Below, piece by piece: positions 5,286-11,574 of a DNA stretch of 11,574 nt. The DNA is taken from NCBI GenBank assembly GCA_039028315.1, contig JBCCIH010000057.1, positions 1 through 11,574 of the forward strand, read 5' to 3'. Positions within the stretch are counted from its first letter, which is position 1. Each line of letters starts with the position of its first letter. Source of the stretch: Thermodesulfobacteriota bacterium (GTDB lineage Bacteria > Desulfobacterota_D > UBA1144 > Nemesobacterales > UBA2774). The notes under the pieces were generated by a model, which saw only the letters and a program-made list of their open reading frames with translations, was not told the origin of the DNA and ran no database searches. The position numbers and the translations under genes are program-made.

Positions 5286-6761
5286 ATGAGTAACAAAGAA
5301 GTTCTAGAATGCCTAACATTCGATGATGTTCTTCTACTACCAGCTTACTCCGAGATTTTGCCCAATGATGTTGATATTTCCACACAGCTAACACCTAACA
5401 TAAAGCTTAATCTCCCTATTGTAAGCGCTGCAATGGATACTGTGACAGAATCCAAAACAGCTATAGCTTTAGCACAAGAAGGCGGAATTGGGATAGTACA
5501 TAGAAACTTAGATATCGCTGGGCAAACCGCTGAGGTTAAGAAGGTAAAAAAATATGAAAGCGGTATGATTGTTAATCCGCTCACAGTTCGCCCGAATCAT
5601 ACAGTTAAAGACGCTCTTGATATCATGCTTAATCAGAACATCACAGGACTTCCTGTGACCAAGCCGGATGAAACCCTTTTAGGAATTGTAACTTTCAGAG
5701 ACCTTAGATTCGAGAAGAACCTTGATTACAAAGTTAAACAGATAATGACACCTAAGAAGAAACTTGTCACTGTTAAAGACGGTACTAATTTAGAAGAAGC
5801 AAAAGAGCTTCTGCATAAATTTAGAATCGAAAAGCTCCCTGTTGTAAATGACGATTTTAAACTCCGTGGTCTTATCACCATGAAAGACATTGAGAAGATT
5901 GAGAAATACCCAACCGCTTCTAAAGACAGTATGGGAAGACTAAGGTGCGGAGCCGCTGTTGGGGTAGGTGCTGATACAGAAGAAAGAATAGATTCTCTTT
6001 TAAAAGTAGGCTGCGATGTGATAGTTATTGATACAGCTCACGGTCATTCAAAGAGAGTTATTGATACTATTAAATATGTGAAATCTAATTTTAAAGGACT
6101 TGAATTAATTGCCGGCAATGTTGGAACAGGAGACGGAGCAAAAGCTGTAATTAAAGCTGGCGCCGATGCTGTAAAGGTAGGTGTCGGACCAGGTTCTATT
6201 TGCACAACCAGAATCATCGCAGGAATAGGAGTGCCTCAAATATCTGCGATTCAAGATGTAGCTGAAGCAGCTAAAAAGCAAAAAGTTCCAGTAATAGCTG
6301 ATGGCGGAATTAAGTTCTCAGGCGATGTTGCTAAAGCCATAGCAGCGGGAGCAAACACCGTGATGATAGGAAACCTTTTTGCCGGAACAGATGAGGCGCC
6401 TGGAGAAGTAATACTATTTCAAGGAAGAACTTATAAAGTCTACAGAGGAATGGGCTCTATAGAGGCAATGAAAAAGGGCAGTAAAGACAGATATGCTCAG
6501 AACATCGGCGATGAGATGATAGATTCAAAGCTGGTTCCTGAAGGCATTGAAGGAAGGATTCCTATAAGAGGGCCTATTGGCGGAGTTATCTATCAGCTAA
6601 TCGGCGGCCTCAGGGCTGGTATGGGCTATACAGGATGCAAGACAATAAACGAGCTTAGAACTAAAGCTAAGTTTATTAAAGTCACCAACGCAGGTCTCAG
6701 AGAAGGCCATGTGCATGACGTCATAATTACCAAAGAAGCTCCTAATTATAGAATTGAGTGA
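5286..6761 (+). CDS. guaB: Inosine-5'-monophosphate dehydrogenase
   Basis: GuaB oxidises IMP to XMP with NAD+, the committed step to GMP. The 491-residue product is full length. It begins with LTFDDVLLLPAYSEILP (10-26), part of the barrel. Two CBS domains follow at about 95-205, usually the site of ATP/GTP regulation. The barrel then resumes with VIDTAHGHS (247-255), IAGNVGTGDGA (275-285), GVGPGSICTTRIIAGIGVPQ (299-318) with catalytic Cys306, and IADGGIKFSGDVAKA (337-351). The mobile flap GSKDRYAQ (398-405) keeps the catalytic Arg402-Tyr403 pair but has Ala where Phe is usual. PEGIEGRIPIRGP (418-430) and GGLRAGMGYTGC (440-451) complete the fold. The ATG at 5286 is served by AAGGGA inside the end of the preceding H1-like gene, so the two are almost certainly co-transcribed. 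guaA follows 61 bases later. Confidence 0.98.
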   Translation: MSNKEVLECLTFDDVLLLPAYSEILPNDVDISTQLTPNIKLNLPIVSAAMDTVTESKTAIALAQEGGIGIVHRNLDIAGQTAEVKKVKKYESGMIVNPLTVRPNHTVKDALDIMLNQNITGLPVTKPDETLLGIVTFRDLRFEKNLDYKVKQIMTPKKKLVTVKDGTNLEEAKELLHKFRIEKLPVVNDDFKLRGLITMKDIEKIEKYPTASKDSMGRLRCGAAVGVGADTEERIDSLLKVGCDVIVIDTAHGHSKRVIDTIKYVKSNFKGLELIAGNVGTGDGAKAVIKAGADAVKVGVGPGSICTTRIIAGIGVPQISAIQDVAEAAKKQKVPVIADGGIKFSGDVAKAIAAGANTVMIGNLFAGTDEAPGEVILFQGRTYKVYRGMGSIEAMKKGSKDRYAQNIGDEMIDSKLVPEGIEGRIPIRGPIGGVIYQLIGGLRAGMGYTGCKTINELRTKAKFIKVTNAGLREGHVHDVIITKEAPNYRIE

Positions 6762-6822
6762 TCAGGCTGTAAGATTTCACGTACTTAAAATTAACCTTAA
6801 TAGTTTTCAATCAAAATAAAAA

Positions 6823-8355
6823 ATGCACGATAAAATACTTGTTCTTGATTTCGGCTCACAGTACACCCAGCTCATAGCTAGAAGAACCAGAGAGCTTGGG
6901 GTTTATTCTGAAATTAGGCCCTTTAATACTAAATTAGATGAGATAAAAAAAGCTGCGCCCAAAGCAATAATACTATCAGGCGGGCCGGCAAGTGTATGGG
7001 ATGACGGCTCTCCTACAATTGACACAGAGTTGTTAGAACTCGGCATACCCATACTCGGCATATGCTATGGAATGCAGCTTAGCGTTCATCTTCTCGATGG
7101 CAAAGTGGAAAAATCTGACAAACGAGAGTTCGGCCCGGCAAAGCTTGAGATATTGGACGACTCTGATCTGCTTTCAAACATCTCCAACAATAGCGCAATC
7201 TGGATGTCTCACGGCGATAGAGTGCTGGAGCTGCCCGAGGGTTTTAGCTCGATTGCAAAAAGCGGCAACTCCCCACATGCGGCTATTAAAAATAGCAAGC
7301 TTAAAATATACTGTACTCAGTTTCACCCGGAAGTAGTTCATACAGAATTTGGAAAAGAGATACTATCCAATTTCATTTTTAACATCTCAGGCTGTAAGAG
7401 CACATGGACATCAAAGTCATTTGCTGATTCAACAATAAAGGATATCAGGAATAAAGTTGGTGATTCAAAAGTAATCTGTGGTCTTTCAGGTGGTGTAGAC
7501 TCAGCTGTTGCCGCTGTGATTATTCAGCATGCAATTGAGCAAAATCTATACTGCATATTCGTAGACACTGGTCTTATGAGACTAAATGAAGCCCAAGAAG
7601 TTGTGGAATCATTTAGAGACATGGGCCTTAACTTAATACACGTGGATGCAACTGATAGATTCTTTGAGAAGCTCAAAGGTGTCACAGATCCAGAGAGAAA
7701 AAGAAAAATTATAGGCGAGGAGTTTATTAATGTTTTTGATGATGAGGCGTCAAAAATTAAAGGAGCTGAGTTTTTAGCTCAGGGAACGCTTTATCCAGAT
7801 GTTATTGAAAGCGTGAGTGTAAAAGGCCCATCGGCCACTATTAAATCACACCACAACGTTGGCGGGCTGCCGGAAAAAATGAACCTTAAACTGGTTGAGC
7901 CGCTTAGAGAACTATTTAAGGATGAAGTCAGGGCTGTGGGGCATGAGCTTGGAGTGCCGCCAAATATCCTAAACCGTCACCCGTTTCCAGGGCCTGGTCT
8001 TGGAATAAGAATCATGGGTGAGATCACAAAAGACCGTGTTGAAATTCTAAGACTCTCAGATCATATATTTATTGAGGAGATAAAAAAAGCTGATATTTAT
8101 GATGATATTTGGCAGGCCTTTTGTGTCTATTTGCCTGTAAAAACAGTTGGTGTTATGGGTGATGAAAGAACTTATGAAGATGTGATTGCTCTTAGAGCTG
8201 TAACAAGCCTAGACGGCATGACTGCAAATTGGTCCCGCATCCCTTATGACGTGCTGGAGAATACTTCGGTAAGAATCATTAATGAAGTAAAGGGTATTAA
8301 CCGAGTTGTATATGATATTTCTACCAAACCACCAAGTACTATAGAGTGGGAGTAG
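6823..8355 (+). CDS. guaA: GMP synthase (glutamine-hydrolysing)
   Basis: GuaA aminates XMP to GMP using glutamine and ATP. The 510-residue protein is complete. The class I glutamine amidotransferase domain (1 to about 190) has ILSGGPASV (50-58), GICYGMQ (79-85) with nucleophile Cys81, and QFHPEV (166-171) with His168 and Glu170 completing the triad. The ATP-pyrophosphatase domain has P-loop LSGGVDSA (221-228). The dimerisation and XMP-binding part includes KSHHNVGGLPE (341-351), RHPFPGPGLGIRI (385-397) and the C-terminal VYDISTKPPSTIEWE. The gene follows guaB on the same strand, so XMP made by GuaB is used directly. No clear terminator or promoter separates them. The start ATG is preceded by an A-rich stretch with no Shine-Dalgarno, but MHDKILVLDFGSQYTQL is the normal N-terminus. 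A 9-bp inverted repeat straddles the stop codon. Confidence 0.98.
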   Translation: MHDKILVLDFGSQYTQLIARRTRELGVYSEIRPFNTKLDEIKKAAPKAIILSGGPASVWDDGSPTIDTELLELGIPILGICYGMQLSVHLLDGKVEKSDKREFGPAKLEILDDSDLLSNISNNSAIWMSHGDRVLELPEGFSSIAKSGNSPHAAIKNSKLKIYCTQFHPEVVHTEFGKEILSNFIFNISGCKSTWTSKSFADSTIKDIRNKVGDSKVICGLSGGVDSAVAAVIIQHAIEQNLYCIFVDTGLMRLNEAQEVVESFRDMGLNLIHVDATDRFFEKLKGVTDPERKRKIIGEEFINVFDDEASKIKGAEFLAQGTLYPDVIESVSVKGPSATIKSHHNVGGLPEKMNLKLVEPLRELFKDEVRAVGHELGVPPNILNRHPFPGPGLGIRIMGEITKDRVEILRLSDHIFIEEIKKADIYDDIWQAFCVYLPVKTVGVMGDERTYEDVIALRAVTSLDGMTANWSRIPYDVLENTSVRIINEVKGINRVVYDISTKPPSTIEWE

Positions 8356-8364
8356 ACTCTATAG
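8339..8364. terminator. 9-bp perfect hairpin across the guaA stop codon
   Basis: CTATAGAGT (8339-8347) and ACTCTATAG (8356-8364) are perfectly complementary around an 8-base loop that contains the guaA TAG. It lies between convergent genes, the DUF4177 gene ending at 8366 on the other strand, and could form in both transcripts. No T tract directly follows on either strand (a TTTTT occurs about 15 bases later on the plus strand). It is a possible bidirectional terminator or 3'-end stabiliser rather than a textbook terminator. Confidence 0.5.
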
Positions 8365-8365
8365 C

Positions 8366-8575
8366 TTAGTTAACGGGCTTTTTAAATATTCCAAAGTCAC
8401 CGGTAATAGATACGAGTTCCCAGGAATCTTTTCCCAGGTCATTTAAAGCACTCTCAATACCAGCCCCGGCATTTACTCTTCTAGCGTTAGCTGCTTCTTT
8501 GGATACCGCAATATCATGATCATTACTGCTCTGAAATAATGTGTCTATTGAAACTACTTTATAATCCCATCTCAT
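8366..8575 (-). CDS. Small DUF4177-type protein
   Basis: This 69-residue product begins MRWDYKVVSID and ends ALNDLGKDSWELVSITGDFGIFKKP. This fits the DUF4177 pattern: W-x-Y-K-V at the start, L-x-x-L-G-x-x-G/S-W-E-L-V in the middle, then a beta strand ending in F-K-[KR]-P. Such proteins are small, soluble and of unknown function. The central segment (about 18-38, SNDHDIAVSKEAANARRVNA) is longer than in minimal family members. The ATG overlaps the TGA of the preceding small gene as ATGA, and no independent Shine-Dalgarno is clear, so translation should depend on that gene. The stop falls 2 bases past the hairpin at the guaA end, so the two operons converge tightly. Confidence 0.75.
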   Translation of the reverse strand: MRWDYKVVSIDTLFQSSNDHDIAVSKEAANARRVNAGAGIESALNDLGKDSWELVSITGDFGIFKKPVN

Positions 8576-8796
8576 TGGGTCTCTTCCTCTGCATCTTCAT
8601 CCGAGTCTGATTCTTCTACTGAAATTTCCTCTTCGCCTTCAATTAAGTCTTCTTCAATTACTAAAGCCTCTCCCTTTTCTTCTACATCTGGAAGGTTCTT
8701 TAAATGCTGTTCGTAGTCTTTTTTAGAAATTGCGCCGTCTTTGATGTGGCGCTCGGCTACTCTTACGTCATATACAAAATCTTCTTTTTTGCTCAT
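8572..8796 (-). CDS. Small acidic hypothetical protein, coupled to the DUF4177 gene
   Basis: The 74-residue product has an N-terminal part with balanced charge: MSKKEDFVYDVRVAERHIKD, then GAISKKDYEQHLKNLPDVEEKG. An extremely acidic tail follows (about 45-74, nearly all Glu, Asp and Ser). I do not recognise it with certainty. The YDVRVxER...G.I...YEx.LxxLPD pattern looks like a conserved small protein of deltaproteobacterial genomes, but this is from memory. There is no signal peptide, membrane segment or cysteine. The start is well supported: CCGGAGG lies 7 bases before the ATG. The TGA overlaps the next ATG (ATGA). It is a real gene on translation signals, and its function is unknown. Confidence 0.75.
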   Translation of the reverse strand: MSKKEDFVYDVRVAERHIKDGAISKKDYEQHLKNLPDVEEKGEALVIEEDLIEGEEEISVEESDSDEDAEEETQ

Positions 8797-8818
8797 TACA
8801 TAACCTCCGGAAAAACTA

Positions 8819-8846
8819 ATGATACCCTATGAACTTTGTTAAGCAA
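8819..8846 (-). promoter_or_regulatory. Candidate promoter of the small-gene pair
   Basis: The minus strand reads TTGCTT (8846-8841), a 16-base spacer and TATCAT (8824-8819; five of six -10 matches). The predicted start gives a leader of about 16 bases, which includes the CCGGAGG ribosome-binding site. The -35 is weak. The pair may also be read from the upstream epimerase, since no terminator is seen in the 82-base gap. Confidence 0.35.
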
Positions 8847-8878
8847 TCTAATCATTGTTATATCAAATTCAATAGTTT

Positions 8879-9799
8879 TTATTTATGAGCTGCAAACCAA
8901 TCCCAAGTTTTCTTTATGCCTTTGGTTAAATCAGTCTCTGGTTTCCAGCCAAGTGTATTTTCTGCTAGATCTGCCTTTAAACTTATACTTTGCACTTCCC
9001 CTGGTCTTTCCTCTCCGTGTTCTACGATAAAATTACTGCCCGATGACTTTTTAAGCTCTGAAATCAAATCATTAACTGATGACTCAACCCCTGTTCCAAT
9101 ATTGTAGCTGCCTACCGGTGCATCTAGGCTTAGAAGGTTTGCCCTGGCGACATCCTCTACATATACATAGTCACGAGTTTGACTGCCGTCACCGAATATG
9201 GTGCAAGCTTTACCAGCGAGTATGCGGCTTGAGAAAATTGCTATAACACCAGCCTCGCCGTGAGGGTTTTGACGCGGGCCGTAAACATTAGCATATCTAA
9301 GCGCTACATATTTAAACCCATGAACATAGTTGTAGTAGCCTAGATATTTCTCTATTGCATACTTAGAGGTGCCGTAGGGGGAAATGGGGTACGGATAAGT
9401 TTTCTCGTCCGCTGGAATTATCTCGGGCTCTCCGTAAATTGCTCCTCCAGTTGAGGCAAAAATAAATTTCTTCACATCATTTTTAAGTGCAGCTTCAATC
9501 AAATTTAGAGTACCAATTATATTAATTTCGGCATCATTCATGGGGTTTTGGACAGACTTTCTAACATCTATCTGCGCTGCATGATGATCAATAATATCAG
9601 GCTTAAATTCAGAAATTATCTTATCTACATGCTCTTTATCTCTAATATCACATTTTATGAAGTGCGCGCTTTTATTTAAGTTTTCTTCAACTCCGGTCGA
9701 TAGATCATCAATTATCACAACTTCGTGCCCAGACTCTACAAAACCGTCTGCTACCCACGACCCTATGAATCCTGCTCCGCCTGTCACTAATATTTTCAT
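8879..9799 (-). CDS. NAD-dependent SDR epimerase, UDP-glucose 4-epimerase-like
   Basis: The 306-residue product is a complete extended SDR enzyme, a family that interconverts nucleotide-activated sugars for cell-surface glycans. The NAD-binding Rossmann motif TGGAGFIG lies at 6-13, followed by acidic DDLS (31-34). Next come HHAAQIDVRKSV (72-83), FASTGGAIYGE (114-124) with the Ser/Thr of the triad, and PYGTSKYAIEKY (141-152) with catalytic Tyr142 and Lys146. Substrate-domain blocks are LRYANVYGPRQNPHGEAGV and FGDGSQTRDYVYVEDVARAN, both typical of GalE-like proteins. UDP-glucose/UDP-galactose is most likely, but UDP-GlcNAc, UDP-glucuronate or other substrates cannot be excluded. The ATG has GAGGA about 7 bases upstream. 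It lies 42 bases downstream of the luciferase-like oxidoreductase gene and is probably co-transcribed with it. Confidence 0.9.
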   Translation of the reverse strand: MKILVTGGAGFIGSWVADGFVESGHEVVIIDDLSTGVEENLNKSAHFIKCDIRDKEHVDKIISEFKPDIIDHHAAQIDVRKSVQNPMNDAEINIIGTLNLIEAALKNDVKKFIFASTGGAIYGEPEIIPADEKTYPYPISPYGTSKYAIEKYLGYYNYVHGFKYVALRYANVYGPRQNPHGEAGVIAIFSSRILAGKACTIFGDGSQTRDYVYVEDVARANLLSLDAPVGSYNIGTGVESSVNDLISELKKSSGSNFIVEHGEERPGEVQSISLKADLAENTLGWKPETDLTKGIKKTWDWFAAHK

Positions 9800-9841
9800 A
9801 ATAATTCCTCTATAAATCCCTTAATTATCTCCGAGCCTGAT

Positions 9842-10840
9842 TTAACTGCCAGGTGAAAGTGCTTCCATTGTCTCCCTCACCAGCTCACGCGACGCCTTAG
9901 GAGGGAAAAGTATGATAGGCAAATCTGCCCCGTGATCAATATACTGCTTTATTTTTAATTTAGCATTTTGAGCGCTTCCGCACACCGATAAATCCTGCAT
10001 CATTTCTGATGTTACGCTTTCTAAAGCCGACTTTTTATCTCCATTTTTCCATGCTTCTACAATCTTGTCTGCCTCGCTCTTATAACCGTATCGTATCATG
10101 GCTTTATGATAATAAGTCCCCATACCGCCCACGTAATATGCAATATACTCCCTTATTACATCCGTGGCCAAGTCTACATCCCCCGAAACCGCAGCCGGTA
10201 TATATGGATTAATCTCAACTATTCTTTTATTATCTGATTTCTGTGCGCCTTCATCTAAAAGAGTTTTCCCGTTTTCTAAATAGCCGGGAGGGACCAAGAA
10301 CGGAATCCAGCCATCTGCCAGCTCCCCTGTGAGGCGAATGTTTTTTTCTCCCATGGCGGCAATGAAAATAGGCAAGTCATTTCTGATCGGTTTGAACTGC
10401 AAACGAAAATTCTTTAAGTTAAAAATCTCCCCTTCATAATTAACCCTTTCACTGTTTAATACCATACGGATGATTTCTACATATTCCCTTGTTGTTTGAA
10501 GGGGCTTTTGGAATGGAACTCCGTGCCATTTCTCAATCACTAAGGGTCCGCTAGTGCCAAGACCAAGTATCATGCGTCCTTCAGAGATTTCATCAAGAGT
10601 AGCTATGGTCTGGGCAATAACCGCTGCGGAGCGGCTGTAGATAGGAATTATTCCAGTGGCAAGTTTAATTTCTTTTGTATGAGCAGCTAGCAAACCTAAA
10701 ATAGAAAAAGCATCTCTCCCCCACATCTCAGGCACCCATATGGAATCGTAGCCAAGTGCTTCAGCTAACTTCGCAAACTCTATAAGTTCATTTTTAGTTA
10801 TGTTATTCCAGTAAGGACTTACCAGACCTATCTTTGCCAC
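9842..10840 (-). CDS. Luciferase-like monooxygenase family oxidoreductase (probably F420-dependent)
   Basis: The 332-residue product is a single TIM-barrel protein of the bacterial luciferase-like family, which uses F420 or FMN. Supporting blocks are ELIEFAKLAEALGYDSIWVPE (18-38), LAAHTKEIKLATGIIPIYSR (51-70), RSAAVIAQTIATLDEISEGR (70-89), ILGLGTSGPLVIEKWHGVPF (91-110) and IFIAAMGEKNIRLTGELADGW (158-178). The GTSGP plus W-HG arrangement and the C-terminal segment with DHGADLPIILFPP resemble the F420-dependent class found in actinobacteria and several uncultured lineages. The substrate cannot be told from sequence. The start is GTG at 10840, with AAGGAG 7 bases upstream and the natural N-terminus MAKIGLVSPYW. 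It heads a unit with the epimerase gene and is divergent from the aminopeptidase gene. If it uses F420, the organism should carry F420 synthesis genes elsewhere. Confidence 0.88.
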   Translation of the reverse strand: MAKIGLVSPYWNNITKNELIEFAKLAEALGYDSIWVPEMWGRDAFSILGLLAAHTKEIKLATGIIPIYSRSAAVIAQTIATLDEISEGRMILGLGTSGPLVIEKWHGVPFQKPLQTTREYVEIIRMVLNSERVNYEGEIFNLKNFRLQFKPIRNDLPIFIAAMGEKNIRLTGELADGWIPFLVPPGYLENGKTLLDEGAQKSDNKRIVEINPYIPAAVSGDVDLATDVIREYIAYYVGGMGTYYHKAMIRYGYKSEADKIVEAWKNGDKKSALESVTSEMMQDLSVCGSAQNAKLKIKQYIDHGADLPIILFPPKASRELVRETMEALSPGS

Positions 10841-10847
10841 CTCTGAG

Positions 10848-10853
10848 CTCCTT
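10848..10853 (-). promoter_or_regulatory. Shine-Dalgarno supporting the GTG start of the oxidoreductase
   Basis: AAGGAG on the minus strand lies 7 bases before the GTG at 10840. This decides the unusual start codon, because no ATG gives the conserved N-terminus. Confidence 0.75.
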
Positions 10854-10864
10854 TAGTAATAGAA

Positions 10865-10888
10865 CTATTTATGGAAACCATAAGATAG
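10865..10888. repeat. 24-base imperfect inverted repeat between divergent promoters
   Basis: CTAT-TTATGG (10865-10874), an AAA loop, then CCATAA-G-ATAG (10878-10888): ten base pairs with one bulged G. It covers the candidate -35 of the plus-strand promoter and the predicted transcription start of the minus-strand promoter. It could be an operator, or a stem-loop at the 5' end of the oxidoreductase mRNA. Confidence 0.55.
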
Positions 10889-10901
10889 GGCATATTATAA
10901 T
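10872..10901 (+). promoter_or_regulatory. Candidate promoter of the aminopeptidase gene
   Basis: TGGAAA (10872-10877; four -35 matches), an 18-base spacer and a perfect TATAAT (10896-10901). The predicted start near 10908 gives a leader of about 37 bases containing AAGGAG. Its -10 overlaps the -10 of the opposite promoter. Confidence 0.5.
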
Positions 10902-10921
10902 TGGAGTTACGCTAAGCACAA
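10894..10921 (-). promoter_or_regulatory. Candidate promoter of the oxidoreductase-epimerase unit
   Basis: The minus strand reads TTGTGC (10921-10916; three -35 matches), a 16-base spacer and a perfect TATAAT (10899-10894). It shares the palindrome ATTATAAT (10894-10901) with the plus-strand promoter. The predicted start is near 10887. Confidence 0.45.
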
Positions 10922-10944
10922 GAAATATATCTAAGGAGAATCTA

Positions 10945-11574
10945 ATGGATCATCTAAAACCGGCTGCACAAATTGCACTAAAGGACTGCATGAATCTTCA
11001 AAAAGGAGAGAGGGTTCTCATCATAACTGATGAGCCTGCCCGAAATATCGGCTATGCACTTTGGGAAGGGGCAAAGGAGCTTGGGGCAGAGGCAATATTC
11101 ACTGAGATCATAACTCCTAAATCAAATGGAGAAGAGCCGCCCGAGCCAGTAGCTGAGCTTATGAAGCTGGTAGACGTGATTCTCATACCCACTTCAAAGT
11201 CGCTTAGTCATACAGACTCTAGAAGAGAGGCGAGTAAGGCGGGGGTTAGGATCGCCACACTCCCGGGAATTACAGAGGATATGATGACAAGAACTTTAAA
11301 TGCAGATTACAATGAAATAGCAAAGAAAAGTGACGCGCTCGCAGAAATAATCAGTAATTCCTCAAATATAAGAATTACAACTGAAAAAGGAACGGATATT
11401 AATCTTGCTGTAGAAGGTAGAGACGGCCATTCAGATACAGGGCTCAATCATAGCGCGGGGGATTTCAGCAACCTGCCTGCAGGAGAGGCCTATGTAGCGC
11501 CCATGGAAGGAAAATCTCAAGGCAATATAGTATTTGACGGGTCTATGGCGGGGGTTGGAATATTAGAGAATGAA
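10945..11574 (+). CDS. Aminopeptidase of the COG2309/M29 (AmpS/PepS) type, partial (C-terminus off the right edge)
   Basis: My translation gives 210 codons without a stop up to the window end. The start ATG has AAGGAG 6 bases upstream. The product opens MDHLKPAAQIALKDCMNLQKGERVLI. A block with alternating strands and helices follows, including VDVILIPTSKSLSHTDSRREA (76-96). The diagnostic region is GLNHSAGDFSNLPAGEAYVAP (166-186), matching the family pattern G-x-x-x-N-[LI]-P-[AS]-G-E-[AV]-[YF]-x-A-P, where the Glu (here 181) is a metal ligand. It is followed by the strand GNIVFDGSMAGVG. These metallo-exopeptidases release N-terminal residues in the cytoplasm and are usually 320-410 residues, so roughly a third to a half is missing here. 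The remaining metal ligands lie beyond the edge and cannot be checked. It is divergent from the oxidoreductase gene. Confidence 0.85.
   Translation, partial: MDHLKPAAQIALKDCMNLQKGERVLIITDEPARNIGYALWEGAKELGAEAIFTEIITPKSNGEEPPEPVAELMKLVDVILIPTSKSLSHTDSRREASKAGVRIATLPGITEDMMTRTLNADYNEIAKKSDALAEIISNSSNIRITTEKGTDINLAVEGRDGHSDTGLNHSAGDFSNLPAGEAYVAPMEGKSQGNIVFDGSMAGVGILENE

Noticed and set aside
4847..5296. A 149-residue hydrophobic reading frame on the minus strand opposite the H1-like gene
   Set aside because: It is the low-complexity Ala/Phe/Val mirror of the Lys/Ala codon repeats, overlaps the real gene fully, and has no ribosome-binding site or recognisable family.
6764..7398. Shared 13-mer TCAGGCTGTAAGA after guaB and inside guaA
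   Set aside because: About one such pair is expected by chance in a window of this size, and there is no longer homology around it.
1..11574. Mobile element, CRISPR array, toxin-antitoxin or phage-defence system
   Set aside because: No transposase, integrase, nuclease, reverse transcriptase or regularly spaced repeat was seen. The small coupled pair at 8366-8796 does not resemble known toxin or antitoxin families.

Overview
The window reads as a compact, AT-rich bacterial chromosome segment made mostly of housekeeping genes. No transposase, integrase, phage gene, CRISPR array, rRNA or tRNA was seen. Several features recall Deltaproteobacteria-like lineages or candidate phyla such as Dadabacteria: a zinc-ribbon/DUF3426 membrane protein, a DUF4177 protein, a luciferase-like monooxygenase of the F420-dependent type, and the ribBA-ribH-nusB order. 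This placement is an inference from gene content and was not tested by phylogeny.

Left block (1-3184, all minus strand). apbE encodes a flavin-transferring lipoprotein. It is followed in the direction of transcription by ribBA, ribH and nusB, the last cut by the left window edge. ribBA and ribH make two riboflavin precursors, and ApbE consumes FAD, so the block is linked by flavin. ribBA has its own good sigma70-type promoter and a short leader hairpin. No FMN riboswitch is visible.

Central block (3314-8355, plus strand). A zinc-ribbon/DUF3426 protein is divergent from apbE. A 181-base gap follows. Then comes an unusual protein with an N-terminal domain I do not recognise and a histone-H1-like Lys/Ala/Pro tail. 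Its stop codon lies 6 bases before guaB, and guaA follows, so the two GMP-synthesis enzymes appear to share a transcript with a probable nucleic-acid-binding protein.

Right block (8366-10840, minus strand). A luciferase-like oxidoreductase and a UDP-glucose-4-epimerase-like SDR enzyme form one unit. A pair of small genes, translationally coupled by an ATGA overlap, forms another: an acidic hypothetical followed by a DUF4177 protein. Divergent from the oxidoreductase, a COG2309/M29-type aminopeptidase begins at 10945 and runs off the right edge. The two promoters there appear to share one palindromic -10 element, next to a long dyad.

I found no convincing new defence or mobile system. The points most worth following are the H1-tailed protein coupled to guaB, the predicted leaderless apbE start inside a palindrome, the overlapping divergent promoters at about 10870-10920, and the coupled small-gene pair.
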